Shown: positions 53,716 to 62,216 of the stretch, one piece after another
Position numbering within the stretch: position 1 is the stretch's first letter
Layout: the number at the start of each line of letters is the position of its first letter
From: CBDFHB01 sp965250115
Lineage (GTDB): Bacteria > Acidobacteriota > Vicinamibacteria > Marinacidobacterales > SMYC01
NCBI GenBank assembly: GCA_965250115.1
Contig: CBDFNJ010000002.1
Span: 2,232,001 to 2,296,000 of the forward strand
Length of the DNA stretch: 64,000 nucleotides
Direction of reading: 5' to 3'
Program-made: the position numbers and the translations under genes
Notes under the pieces: model-generated
What the model was told of the DNA's origin: nothing
What the model saw: only the letters and a program-made list of their open reading frames with translations
The model's database searches: none

Positions 53716-56405
53716 ATGGGGTCTGTCGAATATAGAGATCTACTCGTCGCGGTCTGGAGCGACGAAACGCCTGGCTTCTTCGCCGCGAAGGCCCAGGAGG
53801 AGTTCGGCCGCTCGACCTCTTCTTCCCGGGTCTACCTGCCCTTCGACGACCGCTGGTTCGTGCAATACGCGGACCGGCTCGACGAGCTCAATGCGAGAGA
53901 GCTCCACTACGTCGGCGCGAGGCTCTTCGACAGTCTCTTTCAGAGGGAGATTCTCAGACTTTACGTCCATTTGGTCGAACAGATCCGGAACACCGGAGCA
54001 CGCCTGAGGATACGGCTCCAGCTCGAGCCACCCATCGTCGCGCGATTGCCGTGGGAGTGTCTCTACGACACCCGCAACAGTGTCTTTTTCAATGCTTGCG
54101 CCGATCTCACGATGGTGCGCTACCGGCCGCCTAGCGGAGCCCGCCCCCGTTCTGGCGCAGGCGCCGCTTCGCGTTCTGCTCGCCGCCGAGCTCGAGCGCG
54201 AGCGGGGGTCTGGCGGAAAGTCGCGAGTCGCGGCCGAGGCGGAAACCCTGCGCGCGGCCCTCGCCGAGCTCCAGTCCGAGGGGGTCGTCGAAGTCTTCGA
54301 GGCCGGCACGGCGTTGGGCGGCGCCGCGCTCGACCCGGATGGGCTTTCGTCGGTGCTCGCGCGCAACTTCGACATCCTTCACCTCGTCTGCGATGCGGCT
54401 TGGAATGGGTCGGATGCCCGTTTTGAGCTGGGGCCGGACGGTATGGCCCTGGAGGCGCTGGCTCGCGCCATCAAGGCTACTACCCCCTGCTTCGTCGTTT
54501 GGAGCGGTGGTGGCTCGGCGGGGTCCGCCGGACCCGCCCTGGCGGATGCTCTCCTGGATTTCGTGCCCGCGGTCTCGTGTCACCGTCACCGCATGCAGGA
54601 CGAGCTGCTGGTGCCCTATGCGAGGTCTCTCTACCGCGCGCTCGGCGCCATGGAACCCGTCGATACCGCCCTCGCCAGGGCGAGGAGCGCCGTTCTCACG
54701 CAGTTCCCCACGGACAACGAGTGGTTTTCGCCGGCGCTCTACTTGTCGCGGAAGGACGCCACACTCGTCTACAAACACTCGTCTACAAACCGAGTCGTGG
54801 CGCCGCTTCGGACGTCTATCAAATCTCGGAGGGCCGTTACCGGCGACAACTTCGGGAGAGCCTGAATCGGTTCTGGCCTAAGCCGGAGCGCTACTACCCG
54901 CAGCATCTGCGCTGGATCGCACCGGACGAACCCCTAGCCAACTACATGCACGCTACGGATTTCCTCGGCCAACCACAGAGTCCGGCCGAGCTCGCGAGAT
55001 ATTTCCAGCGGCTGCTCATCCTGGGGGAGTCGGGTTCTGGCAAAACCATGACGCTCTATCGGTTGTTCTACGAGGCAGCCCAGCCGGGTTTGTCCTTCGA
55101 GGCCAAGTCGCCGCTTCCCGTCTACCTTTCGCTTCCTGATCTCGGTGAGTCCGACGACCTCTACGCGCTGCTCGCGACGGGATTCGACCGCGATCTGTTC
55201 TCGAGCGATCTCGAAGAGGGGCGTTTTCTCTTCCTCATGGACTCCCTCGACGGTCTCAGCGCAGAGGGCGCGTCGAGACGTTCCGACGCACTCAACGCAT
55301 TCATGCGCAAGTATCCGTTGAATCGATACTCGTGACGGCGCGCGAGCCGGTCCCCAAGCCGCTCGATATCCCCAATTCGGCGGAGATGCTACCGCTCGCG
55401 GAGTGGGAAGCGCTCGATTTCCTGATTGCGGACGAAGCGATTCGACCCGAGGCCGCGAAACTACTCTTCGGGCAACTCTCTCAGGGCATGGGCCGCCGGG
55501 TGGGCAATCCGCAGCTTCTCGCGGTGGCCCGACGCCTCTGGCGAGAGGGCGCCCGGGTTCCGAACACCTGGACCGAGATCTTCCAGGCGTTTTTCAAAGT
55601 CGCGGGCGCGTCGCTCTCGTCCGATTCGCGCGAGAGTCTTCTGCCGCAGCTCGCGTTCTTCATGAGCAAACGCGACCGGCTCTCTCTATCGAAAGAGCAC
55701 CTCGAAGACGAAGCCAAGCCCAAGGGGCTCTCGAGCCTCGCGCAGGAGGTTGCCTTTCGTACCATCGGCGCGAACAGCGCCGACGAGCTCTTGAGCGAGG
55801 TCGAGAAGACGCGGCCCCTTCGCGGCCCTCGCGCCTTCACGTTCCCGAACATTGCGTTCCAAGAGTTCTTGACGGCCTATTCGCTGAGGTTCGCGCCTCC
55901 GACCACCATCATGAGTCTTCTGCCTCCAGCCGATTGGCGCGAGCTTGGGTTGGAGTTCGGACGGCCGGTCAATTTGAGTCGTGGACCGTTCCACGGTGCG
56001 ATGCCCTATCTATGCGGTCTCAGACACGACGGTCCCGATCTCGTCGAAATGGTGGTGGGGCGGGATCTCGTTCTGGCTTCGGCATGCTTCCGCGAAACGC
56101 GATTCTCGACGACGATTGACCTCCTGCTTCGCGCCGCCATCGAGGGAGCATTCAAATCGGGCGACGAGCTCGAACAACGGATCGCCTGCCTCGGCCTCGA
56201 GGCGAGAGGTGACCGCTGGGCGATCGACTGGCTCGAGTCCATAGCCTCGAAGGCCGGCACCCCCGCCCGAAGCGTGGCCGTCGAAGCCTTGGGGAACCTC
56301 CGCTCCCATCGGAGCGTGCCCCTCCTCGAGACCGCGGCCGAAGACCAGGACCCTACCGTGGCTCGTGCGGCTGCCGACGCCCTCGCACGAATCAAAGCGA
56401 GTTGA
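53716..56405 (+). pseudogene. CHAT-NACHT-HEAT protein (NLR-like), three frame breaks
   Basis: Four frames join into one ~890-residue protein. (1) 53716 to ~54125 encodes the N-terminal CHAT half (MGSVEYRDLLVAVWS; PPIVARLPWECLYD). (2) ~54130-54770 encodes the rest of CHAT (PLRVLLAAELERER; FDILHLVCDAAWNG; ARARSAVLTQFPTDNEWFSP). (3) ~54790-55326 encodes a NACHT NTPase with Walker A GESGSGKT (~55024-55047) and Walker B FLFLMDSLDG. (4) 55333-56405 gives VTAREP (the NACHT TSR-like sensor), a helical winged region, and HEAT repeats (WAIDWLESIASKAG, AVEALGNLRSHRSVPLLETA, PTVARAAADALARI). The breaks are near 54128, at a 14-bp tandem duplication (54761-54790), and near 55328 (one base missing). In CHAT, the catalytic GHG His is replaced (LVCDA) and the NAC Cys by WSGG. 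Its intact relatives would be STAND-type sensors, probably for defence or cell-fate control. Confidence 0.82.
54761..54790. repeat. 14-bp tandem duplication inside the CHAT-NACHT gene
   Basis: The unit ACTCGTCTACAAAC occurs twice in direct succession (54763-54776 and 54777-54790); the pattern extends back to 54761. Removing one copy restores a continuous reading frame from CHAT (DATLVYKPSRGAASDVY) into NACHT. Confidence 0.93.
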
Positions 56406-56448
56406 GCGGTCGATGAAGCGCGCCATGCCGACTTCGTCTTCCCGCAGC

Positions 56449-56814
56449 CTATAGATCGGCGCAGAGCTCGATCACGTTGCGGTCGGGATCCATGACGAAG
56501 GCAAGGCGGCGTCCCCAAGGCATCACCCCGGGCGGTGTCAAGACCTCGGCGCCGCGGCGGGCCACGTCCTGGAATACGCCATCCAGATCCTCGACAAAAA
56601 AGGACAGCACGGACGAGCCGGGCGACAGCGGCACCTTCAGCAGGTCCGACATTTGGGATCTCGGATAGAGAGCTAGCCTCCCAGAGCCGGAGGCTAGCTC
56701 CACATATCCCTTCGCATCCTTCGCGACGCCGAGTCCGAGAACGTCCCGGTAGAACGACCTCGAGGCATCGATGTCCTCGACGAGGAGCGTGACGAGGTCG
56801 AATCGAAGCGTCAA
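56449..56814 (-). CDS. VOC-family protein (glyoxalase-like)
   Basis: A 121-residue cytosolic VOC protein. It starts TLRFDLVTLLVEDIDASRSFYRDVLGLGV, with conserved SFFVEDLDGVFQDVARRGAEV in the second half and a closing DPDRNVIELCADL with the last Glu ligand. Members bind metal ions and act as lyases, dioxygenases or antibiotic-resistance proteins; the substrate is unknown. The start is TTG at 56814, overlapping the stop of the upstream membrane-protein gene (TTGA), so the two are co-translated. The upstream open frame to 57069 lies inside that gene and is rejected. Confidence 0.8.
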   Translation of the reverse strand: MTLRFDLVTLLVEDIDASRSFYRDVLGLGVAKDAKGYVELASGSGRLALYPRSQMSDLLKVPLSPGSSVLSFFVEDLDGVFQDVARRGAEVLTPPGVMPWGRRLAFVMDPDRNVIELCADL

Positions 56815-57254
56815 GACCTCGTCGGCATCAAGTTCCCCATGGACCATCCAATGAGCGCGACGATCGAGTTTATGACCGTGTTCACGACGAGTCCGAAGGC
56901 CCGAACTCCGACGGCCTGGCCGAGAGGGACCGCCGCCTCCACGTTCAGCGCGGTCGGGTGGTTGAAGTAGGTCTCCGCGCCCAAGAGGTAGGAGACGACC
57001 GTCGCCGAGAAGATGAGAATCTGAGCGCTCAAGGCGATGGCGGTGCCAAGCCTCAGGCCCTCGTGCCACTTGTAGCCATAGCCTCGGGAGAACCCGCCGT
57101 AAATCAGCGAGGAGATGTTGGTGAAAACCACCATACTGAAGATCATCGTGCCGATTGCGTAGGGAACTCCCGTCGCACCGAGGACGAGACGGCCAATCAT
57201 GAAAACGAACAGCCAGATGATTGGGAAACGTACGAAACGAAAGTATTGCGACAT
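56811..57254 (-). CDS. Small integral membrane protein of unknown family
   Basis: A 147-residue protein with four predicted helices (PIIWLFVFMIGRLVLGATGV; IGTMIFSMVVFTNISSLIYGG; GTAIALSAQILIFSATVVSYLL; FGLVVNTVINSIVALIGWSMG). The loop GYGYKWHEGLRLG between helices 2 and 3 and an acidic loop (ETYFNHPTALNVEAAVP) stand out. I do not recognise the family. It is translated before the VOC protein with a 4-base overlap. The two may form a functional pair, for example a membrane partner of a VOC enzyme, but nothing proves it. A GGAGGTCA site precedes the ATG. Confidence 0.7.
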   Translation of the reverse strand: MSQYFRFVRFPIIWLFVFMIGRLVLGATGVPYAIGTMIFSMVVFTNISSLIYGGFSRGYGYKWHEGLRLGTAIALSAQILIFSATVVSYLLGAETYFNHPTALNVEAAVPLGQAVGVRAFGLVVNTVINSIVALIGWSMGNLMPTRS

Positions 57255-57276
57255 GATCGCTGACCTCCTATCGAGC

Positions 57277-57457
57277 TACTCCAAGTCTGCAAGCGCTTCG
57301 AGTAATGGCTCGTAGTCCTCCCGAACGTTAGTGGTTGTAGTTTGTGTGGCGAAGGATTCCGTTCTTGTCGATGACGAAGGGGAACCCGGGGATTCGTTCT
57401 TGGAAAATATCTCCTCCGTGGACCGCTTCTCTATCGCGGATGGAGTTGAAGTGCAAG
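57277..57457 (-). pseudogene. Thioredoxin-fold (TlpA/peroxiredoxin-like) C-terminal remnant
   Basis: On the minus strand about 60 residues read as the C-terminal part of a thioredoxin-like protein: LHFNSIRDREAVHGGDIF, then GFPFVIDKNGILRHTNYNH with the FPFVIDKNG strand-turn typical of this fold. TAA follows NYNH, and in the next frame REDYEPLLEALADLE reaches TAG at 57277, so the end too is frameshifted. The N-terminal half with the CxxC is absent. The fragment abuts the end of rarA and is probably what remains of a deleted gene. Confidence 0.45.
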
Positions 57458-58786
57458 CTACTCACCGTCTTTTGCCCGAGCCTTGGCCTCCCGAATCGCC
57501 GCCAGTCGGTCCCTCATGCGCTTTTCGAAGCCTTCCTCGGTCGGCTCGTAGTAGCGACGACCGCGCAGCCGCTCAGGTAGGCACTCCATGTCGCTGGTCT
57601 TTTCCGCTCGATCGTGGACGTAGTCATAGCCCCGCCCGTATCCCCAGGACTCCATGGGCTTCGTGACGGCGTTTCTCAGGTGAAGCGGCACAGGCTCAGT
57701 GACGTCGTTCAGTGCATCGCCCGACGCCTTGCCGTAGGCGAGGTAGATCGCATTCGACTTCGGAGCGACCACCAGGTAGACGACGGCCTGTGCGAGAGCG
57801 AGCTTGCCCTCGGGCACACCGATGAAGTGAAAGGCCTCCTTCGCGGCCACCGCCTGCGCGAGAGCGCCCGGCTCGGCGAGCCCCACATCCTCCGACGCGA
57901 AGCGCACCAGCCGTCGCGCGATATAGAGATGGTCCTCGCCCGCCTCCAGCATGCGCGCAAGCCAGTAGAGGCTCGCATCGACGTCGGAGTTCCGGATGGA
58001 CTTGTGGAGCGCGGAAATGAGGTTGAAGTGCTCCTCGCCCGATTTGTCGTAGAGGAGCGCTTTGCGTTGAACGGTCTTCTCGAGCTCGCCCAATCCGATC
58101 GTCTGCCCGGGCTCCGCTACCGACCCCACCGCCTCGATGACGTTCAGGCAAAAGCGCGCATCACCGTTCGACTGTCGCGCGAGCCACTCGAGGGCCTCGT
58201 CCCCGATTCGGACCTCGCTTCGGAGGCCGCAATCTTCGTCGTCGAGAGCGCGACGCATCAGGGACACGAGCTCTTCCGTCTCGAGCTGCCTCAGGATGAC
58301 GACCCGGCAGCGCGACAGTAGCGCCGCATTGACTTCGAAAGAAGGATTCTCGGTCGTGGCCCCGATGAGGGTGACCTTGCTGGACTCGACGTAGGGAAGG
58401 AACGCGTCCTGCTGTGCCTTGTTGAACCGGTGAATCTCGTCGACGAACAGGAGCGTGTGGCGGCCGTAAGTGCGGCGCTGTTGCTCCGCCTCCCGCATCA
58501 CCTCTTTGATTTCCTTGATCCCGGACATGACGGCGCTGAATGGCGCGAAGTGGGACTTTGTCTGCTGCGCGATGATTCGCGCGAGTGTCGTCTTGCCCGA
58601 CCCGGGAGGTCCCCAAAGAATCAACGAGCCGACGCCGTCCTTTTCGATTGCCGAGCGCAGCGTCGTGCCGGGGCCCACGATCTCTTCCTGTCCGATGATC
58701 TCCTCGAGTCGACGTGGACGCATGCGCTCGGCGAGAGGTGCGGTAGTCTCGGCGCTCGCGTCGCCGAAGAGCTCTCTCTGATCCAT
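57458..58786 (-). CDS. rarA: Replication-associated recombination protein A (RarA/MgsA)
   Basis: A 442-residue AAA+ ATPase of the clamp-loader family that handles stalled replication forks. It begins MDQRELFGDASAETTAPLAERMRPR. Walker A is ILWGPPGSGKTTLA, Walker B is LLFVDEIHRFNKAQQD, sensor 1 is TLIGATTENPSFEVN, and the arginine finger is in LLSRCR. The C-terminal tetramerisation part has YDKSGEEHFNLISALHKSIRNSDVDA and the usual GRRYYEPTEEGFEKRM end. ATG at 58786 is preferred; a TTG at 58798 would overlap the methyltransferase stop and add four residues. Confidence 0.94.
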   Translation of the reverse strand: MDQRELFGDASAETTAPLAERMRPRRLEEIIGQEEIVGPGTTLRSAIEKDGVGSLILWGPPGSGKTTLARIIAQQTKSHFAPFSAVMSGIKEIKEVMREAEQQRRTYGRHTLLFVDEIHRFNKAQQDAFLPYVESSKVTLIGATTENPSFEVNAALLSRCRVVILRQLETEELVSLMRRALDDEDCGLRSEVRIGDEALEWLARQSNGDARFCLNVIEAVGSVAEPGQTIGLGELEKTVQRKALLYDKSGEEHFNLISALHKSIRNSDVDASLYWLARMLEAGEDHLYIARRLVRFASEDVGLAEPGALAQAVAAKEAFHFIGVPEGKLALAQAVVYLVVAPKSNAIYLAYGKASGDALNDVTEPVPLHLRNAVTKPMESWGYGRGYDYVHDRAEKTSDMECLPERLRGRRYYEPTEEGFEKRMRDRLAAIREAKARAKDGE

Positions 58787-58794
58787 GGTAGTCT

Positions 58795-59562
58795 TCAATC
58801 ACCAGACCGCGCCGCTTCGTAGAGCACGATGGCGGCGACGGTGGCGACGTTCAGGGATTCTACGGCGCCGGACATCGGAATGCTCAGCTTTACCTCGCAT
58901 CGCTCCAGGAGAGTGGTCGGAAGACCGGGACCTTCTCGTCCGAGCAGCAGTGCCAGCGGTTTCCCGAGCTCGGCCCGCCGGAAGTCAATACCGCCCTGAG
59001 GGACCGTCGCCGCCAAACGAAATCCCCGCCCCCTCAGCTCAGCGACCGTCTCTTCCTCCCCGAGGCCGTCCAGGATACACAAACGCAGCGCGCTCCCCAT
59101 CGAGCCGCGTAGCGCTTTCGGTCCGAAAGGATCGGCCGAGCCGTGGGTGACGACTAGCCCGCTCGCTCCCGTCGCTTCGGCAATCCTGGCGATGGCCCCG
59201 AGGTTTCCGGGATCCTGGATTCCAACGCAGACGACGACCATGCGGCGACCAACGTCATCCCACGAAAACTCAGGCCGCCTGGCGACGGCGAGCAGGCCGT
59301 CAGGTGAATCCATGGAGCTCATGTGCCGAAAGACCCGATCTTCGACCTCTACGACGTCGAGGCCTAGATTCCCGAACGACGTGCGAAGCTCGGCCGGCAG
59401 GAAGTGCGCGAATACGAGGTGCTCCAACGTGGCTCCACACTCGATCGCCGCCCGGACGAGCTTCATGCCCTCGACGAGGAAACGGGACTCCCGTTTCCGT
59501 GCCCGCGCGAGTCGGCGAACGGTCTTGACGAGAGAGTTGGACGTGCTTTCGATAGTTCTCAC
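58795..59562 (-). CDS. SpoU/TrmH-family RNA 2'-O-methyltransferase
   Basis: A 255-residue SPOUT methyltransferase. The N-terminal substrate-binding region (RKRESRFLVEGMKLVRAA) is followed by the knotted SAM-binding core: VCVGIQDPGNLGAIARIAEATGA (motif 1 with NxGxxxR), GSADPFGPKALRGSMGSALRL, ALLLGREGPGLP (motif 2), and the closing SIPMSGAVESLNVATVAAIVLYE (motif 3). It methylates a ribose in tRNA or rRNA. Which position cannot be told. The start is GTG at 59562; the open frame to 60069 is a shadow of greA. The stop overlaps the rarA region, suggesting a common transcript. Confidence 0.88.
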   Translation of the reverse strand: MRTIESTSNSLVKTVRRLARARKRESRFLVEGMKLVRAAIECGATLEHLVFAHFLPAELRTSFGNLGLDVVEVEDRVFRHMSSMDSPDGLLAVARRPEFSWDDVGRRMVVVCVGIQDPGNLGAIARIAEATGASGLVVTHGSADPFGPKALRGSMGSALRLCILDGLGEEETVAELRGRGFRLAATVPQGGIDFRRAELGKPLALLLGREGPGLPTTLLERCEVKLSIPMSGAVESLNVATVAAIVLYEAARSGD

Positions 59563-59610
59563 GATGATCTTGCGGAAGCCTTTCCTCCCCGTTATGATTT
59601 CCGAAACACT

Positions 59611-60099
59611 ATGACACAGGACATTCTCAAGAAACTCAAGGCAGAGATCAAAGCTCTCGAGGAGGAGCTCCACGTCGAGCTTCCGAGAGCGCTCAAAGTC
59701 GCCCGAGAGCACGGGGATCTGTCCGAGAACGCGGAGTACGACGCCGCCAAAGAGCGGCAGGGTTTCGTCAACGCGCGGATGGGCCAGCTCAAAAAGCGAC
59801 TTGCCGAGCTTTCCATGGTGAATTTCGACAAAATCCCGGAGGGCCGGGTTTCCTTCGGTTCCGAAGTGACGCTCTTCGACCTGAACAAGGAAGAGGAAGT
59901 CGTATACAAGCTTGTCATGAGCGAGGAAACGGACGTGGCGAAAGGACTCATCTCTACGACCTCCCCGATCGGCCGTGCCTTGATGGGCAAGGTCGAGGGA
60001 GATGAGGTCGACGTTCAGACGCCAGGCGGACGAAAAGAGTTCGAGATCATGAAGCTCCTCACCATACACGACCTAGGGGACGCCGACGGAAACCGGTAG
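59611..60099 (+). CDS. greA: Transcription elongation factor GreA
   Basis: A 162-residue GreA-type factor that makes stalled RNA polymerase cleave its transcript. The N-terminal coiled coil begins TQDILKKLKAEIKALEEEL and its tip is DLSENAEYDAAKERQG, the acidic pair D and E that reaches the polymerase active site. The C-terminal FKBP-like domain has VSFGSEVTLFDLNKEEEVVY and SPIGRALMGKVEGDEVDVQTPGG. The last 27 bases overlap the 3' end of the convergent membrane-protein gene. The ribosome-binding site is weak. Confidence 0.95.
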   Translation: MTQDILKKLKAEIKALEEELHVELPRALKVAREHGDLSENAEYDAAKERQGFVNARMGQLKKRLAELSMVNFDKIPEGRVSFGSEVTLFDLNKEEEVVYKLVMSEETDVAKGLISTTSPIGRALMGKVEGDEVDVQTPGGRKEFEIMKLLTIHDLGDADGNR

Positions 60100-62019
60100 C
60101 TCGTAGACCCGTCCTTGGTCGAAGGAGGCGACGAGATTCAGCCGATCTTGCCAGCCGTCTAGTCTTTCCATCAGAGCCTTCCATTCGCTCTCGTCGCCGT
60201 AGCCGTCGCGATGGATTACTGCGTAGCGGACCCCGAGAGCCTCGATAGCGGCTAGAGCGTCCTCGTCCGGGAAGCGCACGAGCATGCGGAAGAGACGGTC
60301 GTGCCCGGGCGGCGTGAAGCCACTGTAGCCGTTCACCAGGGGCCGGAAGTGAATGATGGACTGGAGCATATAGATCGAATGCCTGCGTGCCGCCGCCACG
60401 TGGTCTCTGGGATCGGACACGGGAAGCGCGACGATGGCATCGTCGTCACTCCGCGCCGCGAGCCACTGGTCCATGGGAGACGTCTCGATCGGGTAAGGAC
60501 GGGTCGCGAGGGGGAAGGCGGCAAGCTCGGCGAAACTCAGTGCCACGATTGCCGGAGCGAGCCACTTTCGGCCTGCCACGAAACGCTCGAAACCCAAGCC
60601 GGCAAGAACGGCGAGGGCGAGCACGCTCAGTAGCGTGAACCGCGAAGGAACGCGAATGAAGTCGAAACCTGGGAGCAGACGGTAGAGCGCGGCATAGAGG
60701 CCCGCGCCCGGACCGAGCGCCACCCACAGCGACAGTGCGAAGAGCAGCGCGTAGAAGCCGCCGTTGATGCCCACGCGTCTTTCGAAAAACGCGCGCAAGC
60801 GGTCGCGCAGACCGCGCAGCGGGGGCAGGTAGGCAAACGGTTGGCGCCGAAACAACAATAGTCGAGCCACCAGAAGCGCGACCGCCCCGACCGCCGCGCG
60901 GCCGCCGCCGCTCGCGGAGAGGTGAAAGCTACCAGACCGAAAGCTCACACCTCCGGCCGCTTCGATGAGAACTGCCAGGAGCGCGAGGATCGAGATCAGC
61001 GCATCGAGAGCTCGCAGGGAGCGGCTCGAGGCCATGGGCTCGACCGACGCGGATGGAGGCTTTGGAGCGGCCCGTGCGAAGGCGAAGCAGGCGAAAAAAA
61101 GCGGGATCACTCCAGGGAATAGGAAGGCTTTGGCGTCGCGAAGCGCTCGTCCGAGCCTCGCTTTGCCAGCGAGCCATCGGTGGACGTGCGTCGGTGATGC
61201 GAGGAAGCTCGCTGCGTTGGGAGACCACTCTCGCGCCTCGTCGAGTGAGCGCTCGAGGCCGAGATCTCGCTGCACTAGAAGATAGGGGACCACGAAGGGT
61301 AGGTTGAGTGCGAGCGCGAGTGGCAAGCCGATCGCAGCGTCACGAACGAGAGAGCTCCTCGGACGAAGCTCTCCGAACAGAGCGAGGTAAACAATGAGGC
61401 CGCAGGCCGCGAGCGCTAGAAACAGCGCGCTCTGCCCGCCCGTCACGGCTTGCAAGGAGAACAGCGCGAGCGCTCCCAGCAGGTGGCGCCTCGTGCCGGA
61501 AGCGGCGTAACGGTGCACGAGGGCGAGGCAGAACGGGATCCATTGTACGGTCGCGAGGTGGAGCTGTCCCAGACGAAAGAAGCGGGGTGGGGTAAAGGCG
61601 AAGACGACGCCCGCCAGGAGGGCGCCGGCCTGGCCGAGCCCGAGCTGCCTCGAGAGGACGTAGGCGCCGAGACCGGAGAGGAAACAGGACAGGAGGAGGA
61701 CGGTGTTCATCGCGAGAAGTGGGTTCCCGCTTGTCGCGATGATCGGGGCCGCGACGAGCGCGCTCCCGAGCTGGTGCTCGGAATAGGCGAGGGTGCGAGG
61801 CTCGGGATGAAAGATATTCGCGTCGAAAAGCGAGAAAGGTCTCTGGGCAAGAGCCTCCGTGTCCCACGCCAGCGTCCAAAGGAACAGACGCGTGTCTGGA
61901 CCAAGATCGATCGCCTCACTTCCGGGACGGGCACTGAGGGGAAACGTCGCGAGCGCCGTCATGACTCCGAACAGGGCGAGGATCGAGAGCCTTCGGAGCG
62001 ATTGGTTGGCGTGCATCAA
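60073..62019 (-). CDS. Large membrane protein, GT-C/YfhO-like
   Basis: A 648-residue protein with about 11-13 transmembrane helices. The first loop after helix 1 contains RPGSEAIDLGPDTRLFLW with acidic residues (D39, D42), an arrangement seen in GT-C glycosyltransferases that use lipid-linked sugars. AFTPPRFFRLGQLHLATVQW follows near 140-160. The C-terminal ~120 residues form a periplasmic soluble domain (PMDQWLAARSDDDAIVALPV, SGFTPPGHDRLFRM, IEALGVRYAVIHRD), as in the YfhO/DUF6541-like group. I would guess a role in cell-surface glycosylation; the sequence does not prove it. Confidence 0.75.
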   Translation of the reverse strand: MMHANQSLRRLSILALFGVMTALATFPLSARPGSEAIDLGPDTRLFLWTLAWDTEALAQRPFSLFDANIFHPEPRTLAYSEHQLGSALVAAPIIATSGNPLLAMNTVLLLSCFLSGLGAYVLSRQLGLGQAGALLAGVVFAFTPPRFFRLGQLHLATVQWIPFCLALVHRYAASGTRRHLLGALALFSLQAVTGGQSALFLALAACGLIVYLALFGELRPRSSLVRDAAIGLPLALALNLPFVVPYLLVQRDLGLERSLDEAREWSPNAASFLASPTHVHRWLAGKARLGRALRDAKAFLFPGVIPLFFACFAFARAAPKPPSASVEPMASSRSLRALDALISILALLAVLIEAAGGVSFRSGSFHLSASGGGRAAVGAVALLVARLLLFRRQPFAYLPPLRGLRDRLRAFFERRVGINGGFYALLFALSLWVALGPGAGLYAALYRLLPGFDFIRVPSRFTLLSVLALAVLAGLGFERFVAGRKWLAPAIVALSFAELAAFPLATRPYPIETSPMDQWLAARSDDDAIVALPVSDPRDHVAAARRHSIYMLQSIIHFRPLVNGYSGFTPPGHDRLFRMLVRFPDEDALAAIEALGVRYAVIHRDGYGDESEWKALMERLDGWQDRLNLVASFDQGRVYELPVSVGVP

Positions 62020-62175
62020 GGTCCGTGGACAGTAGCAGAAGCTTCGTAACGTTTGCCAGAAGCCGCGCTCCGCTCGAGAGGCTGGCTGCGCGAGGCGGCC
62101 TGGTAGGGGTGCAGCCGACTGATGGCGGCACCCTGCTAAAAGAGAGCGTGCATAGGACTTATCGGTTCTCCCTCC

Positions 62176-62205
62176 TTGACACCCTTTTCGAAACGGCGCT
62201 ATACT
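62176..62205 (+). promoter_or_regulatory. Strong sigma-70-like promoter, almost leaderless, before the NfeD gene
   Basis: TTGACA (62176-62181) and TATACT (62200-62205) are separated by 18 bases. The expected start of transcription, near 62212, leaves only about 5 bases before the ATG at 62217. No Shine-Dalgarno is visible, so the mRNA is probably near-leaderless. Confidence 0.7.
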
Positions 62206-62216
62206 TTCGTACGAGA

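Noticed and set aside
53716..56405. Programmed ribosomal frameshifting as explanation of the CHAT-NACHT frames
   Set aside because: Three separate shifts are needed, one caused by a 14-bp duplication, and I see no slippery heptamer with a downstream structure at the junctions.
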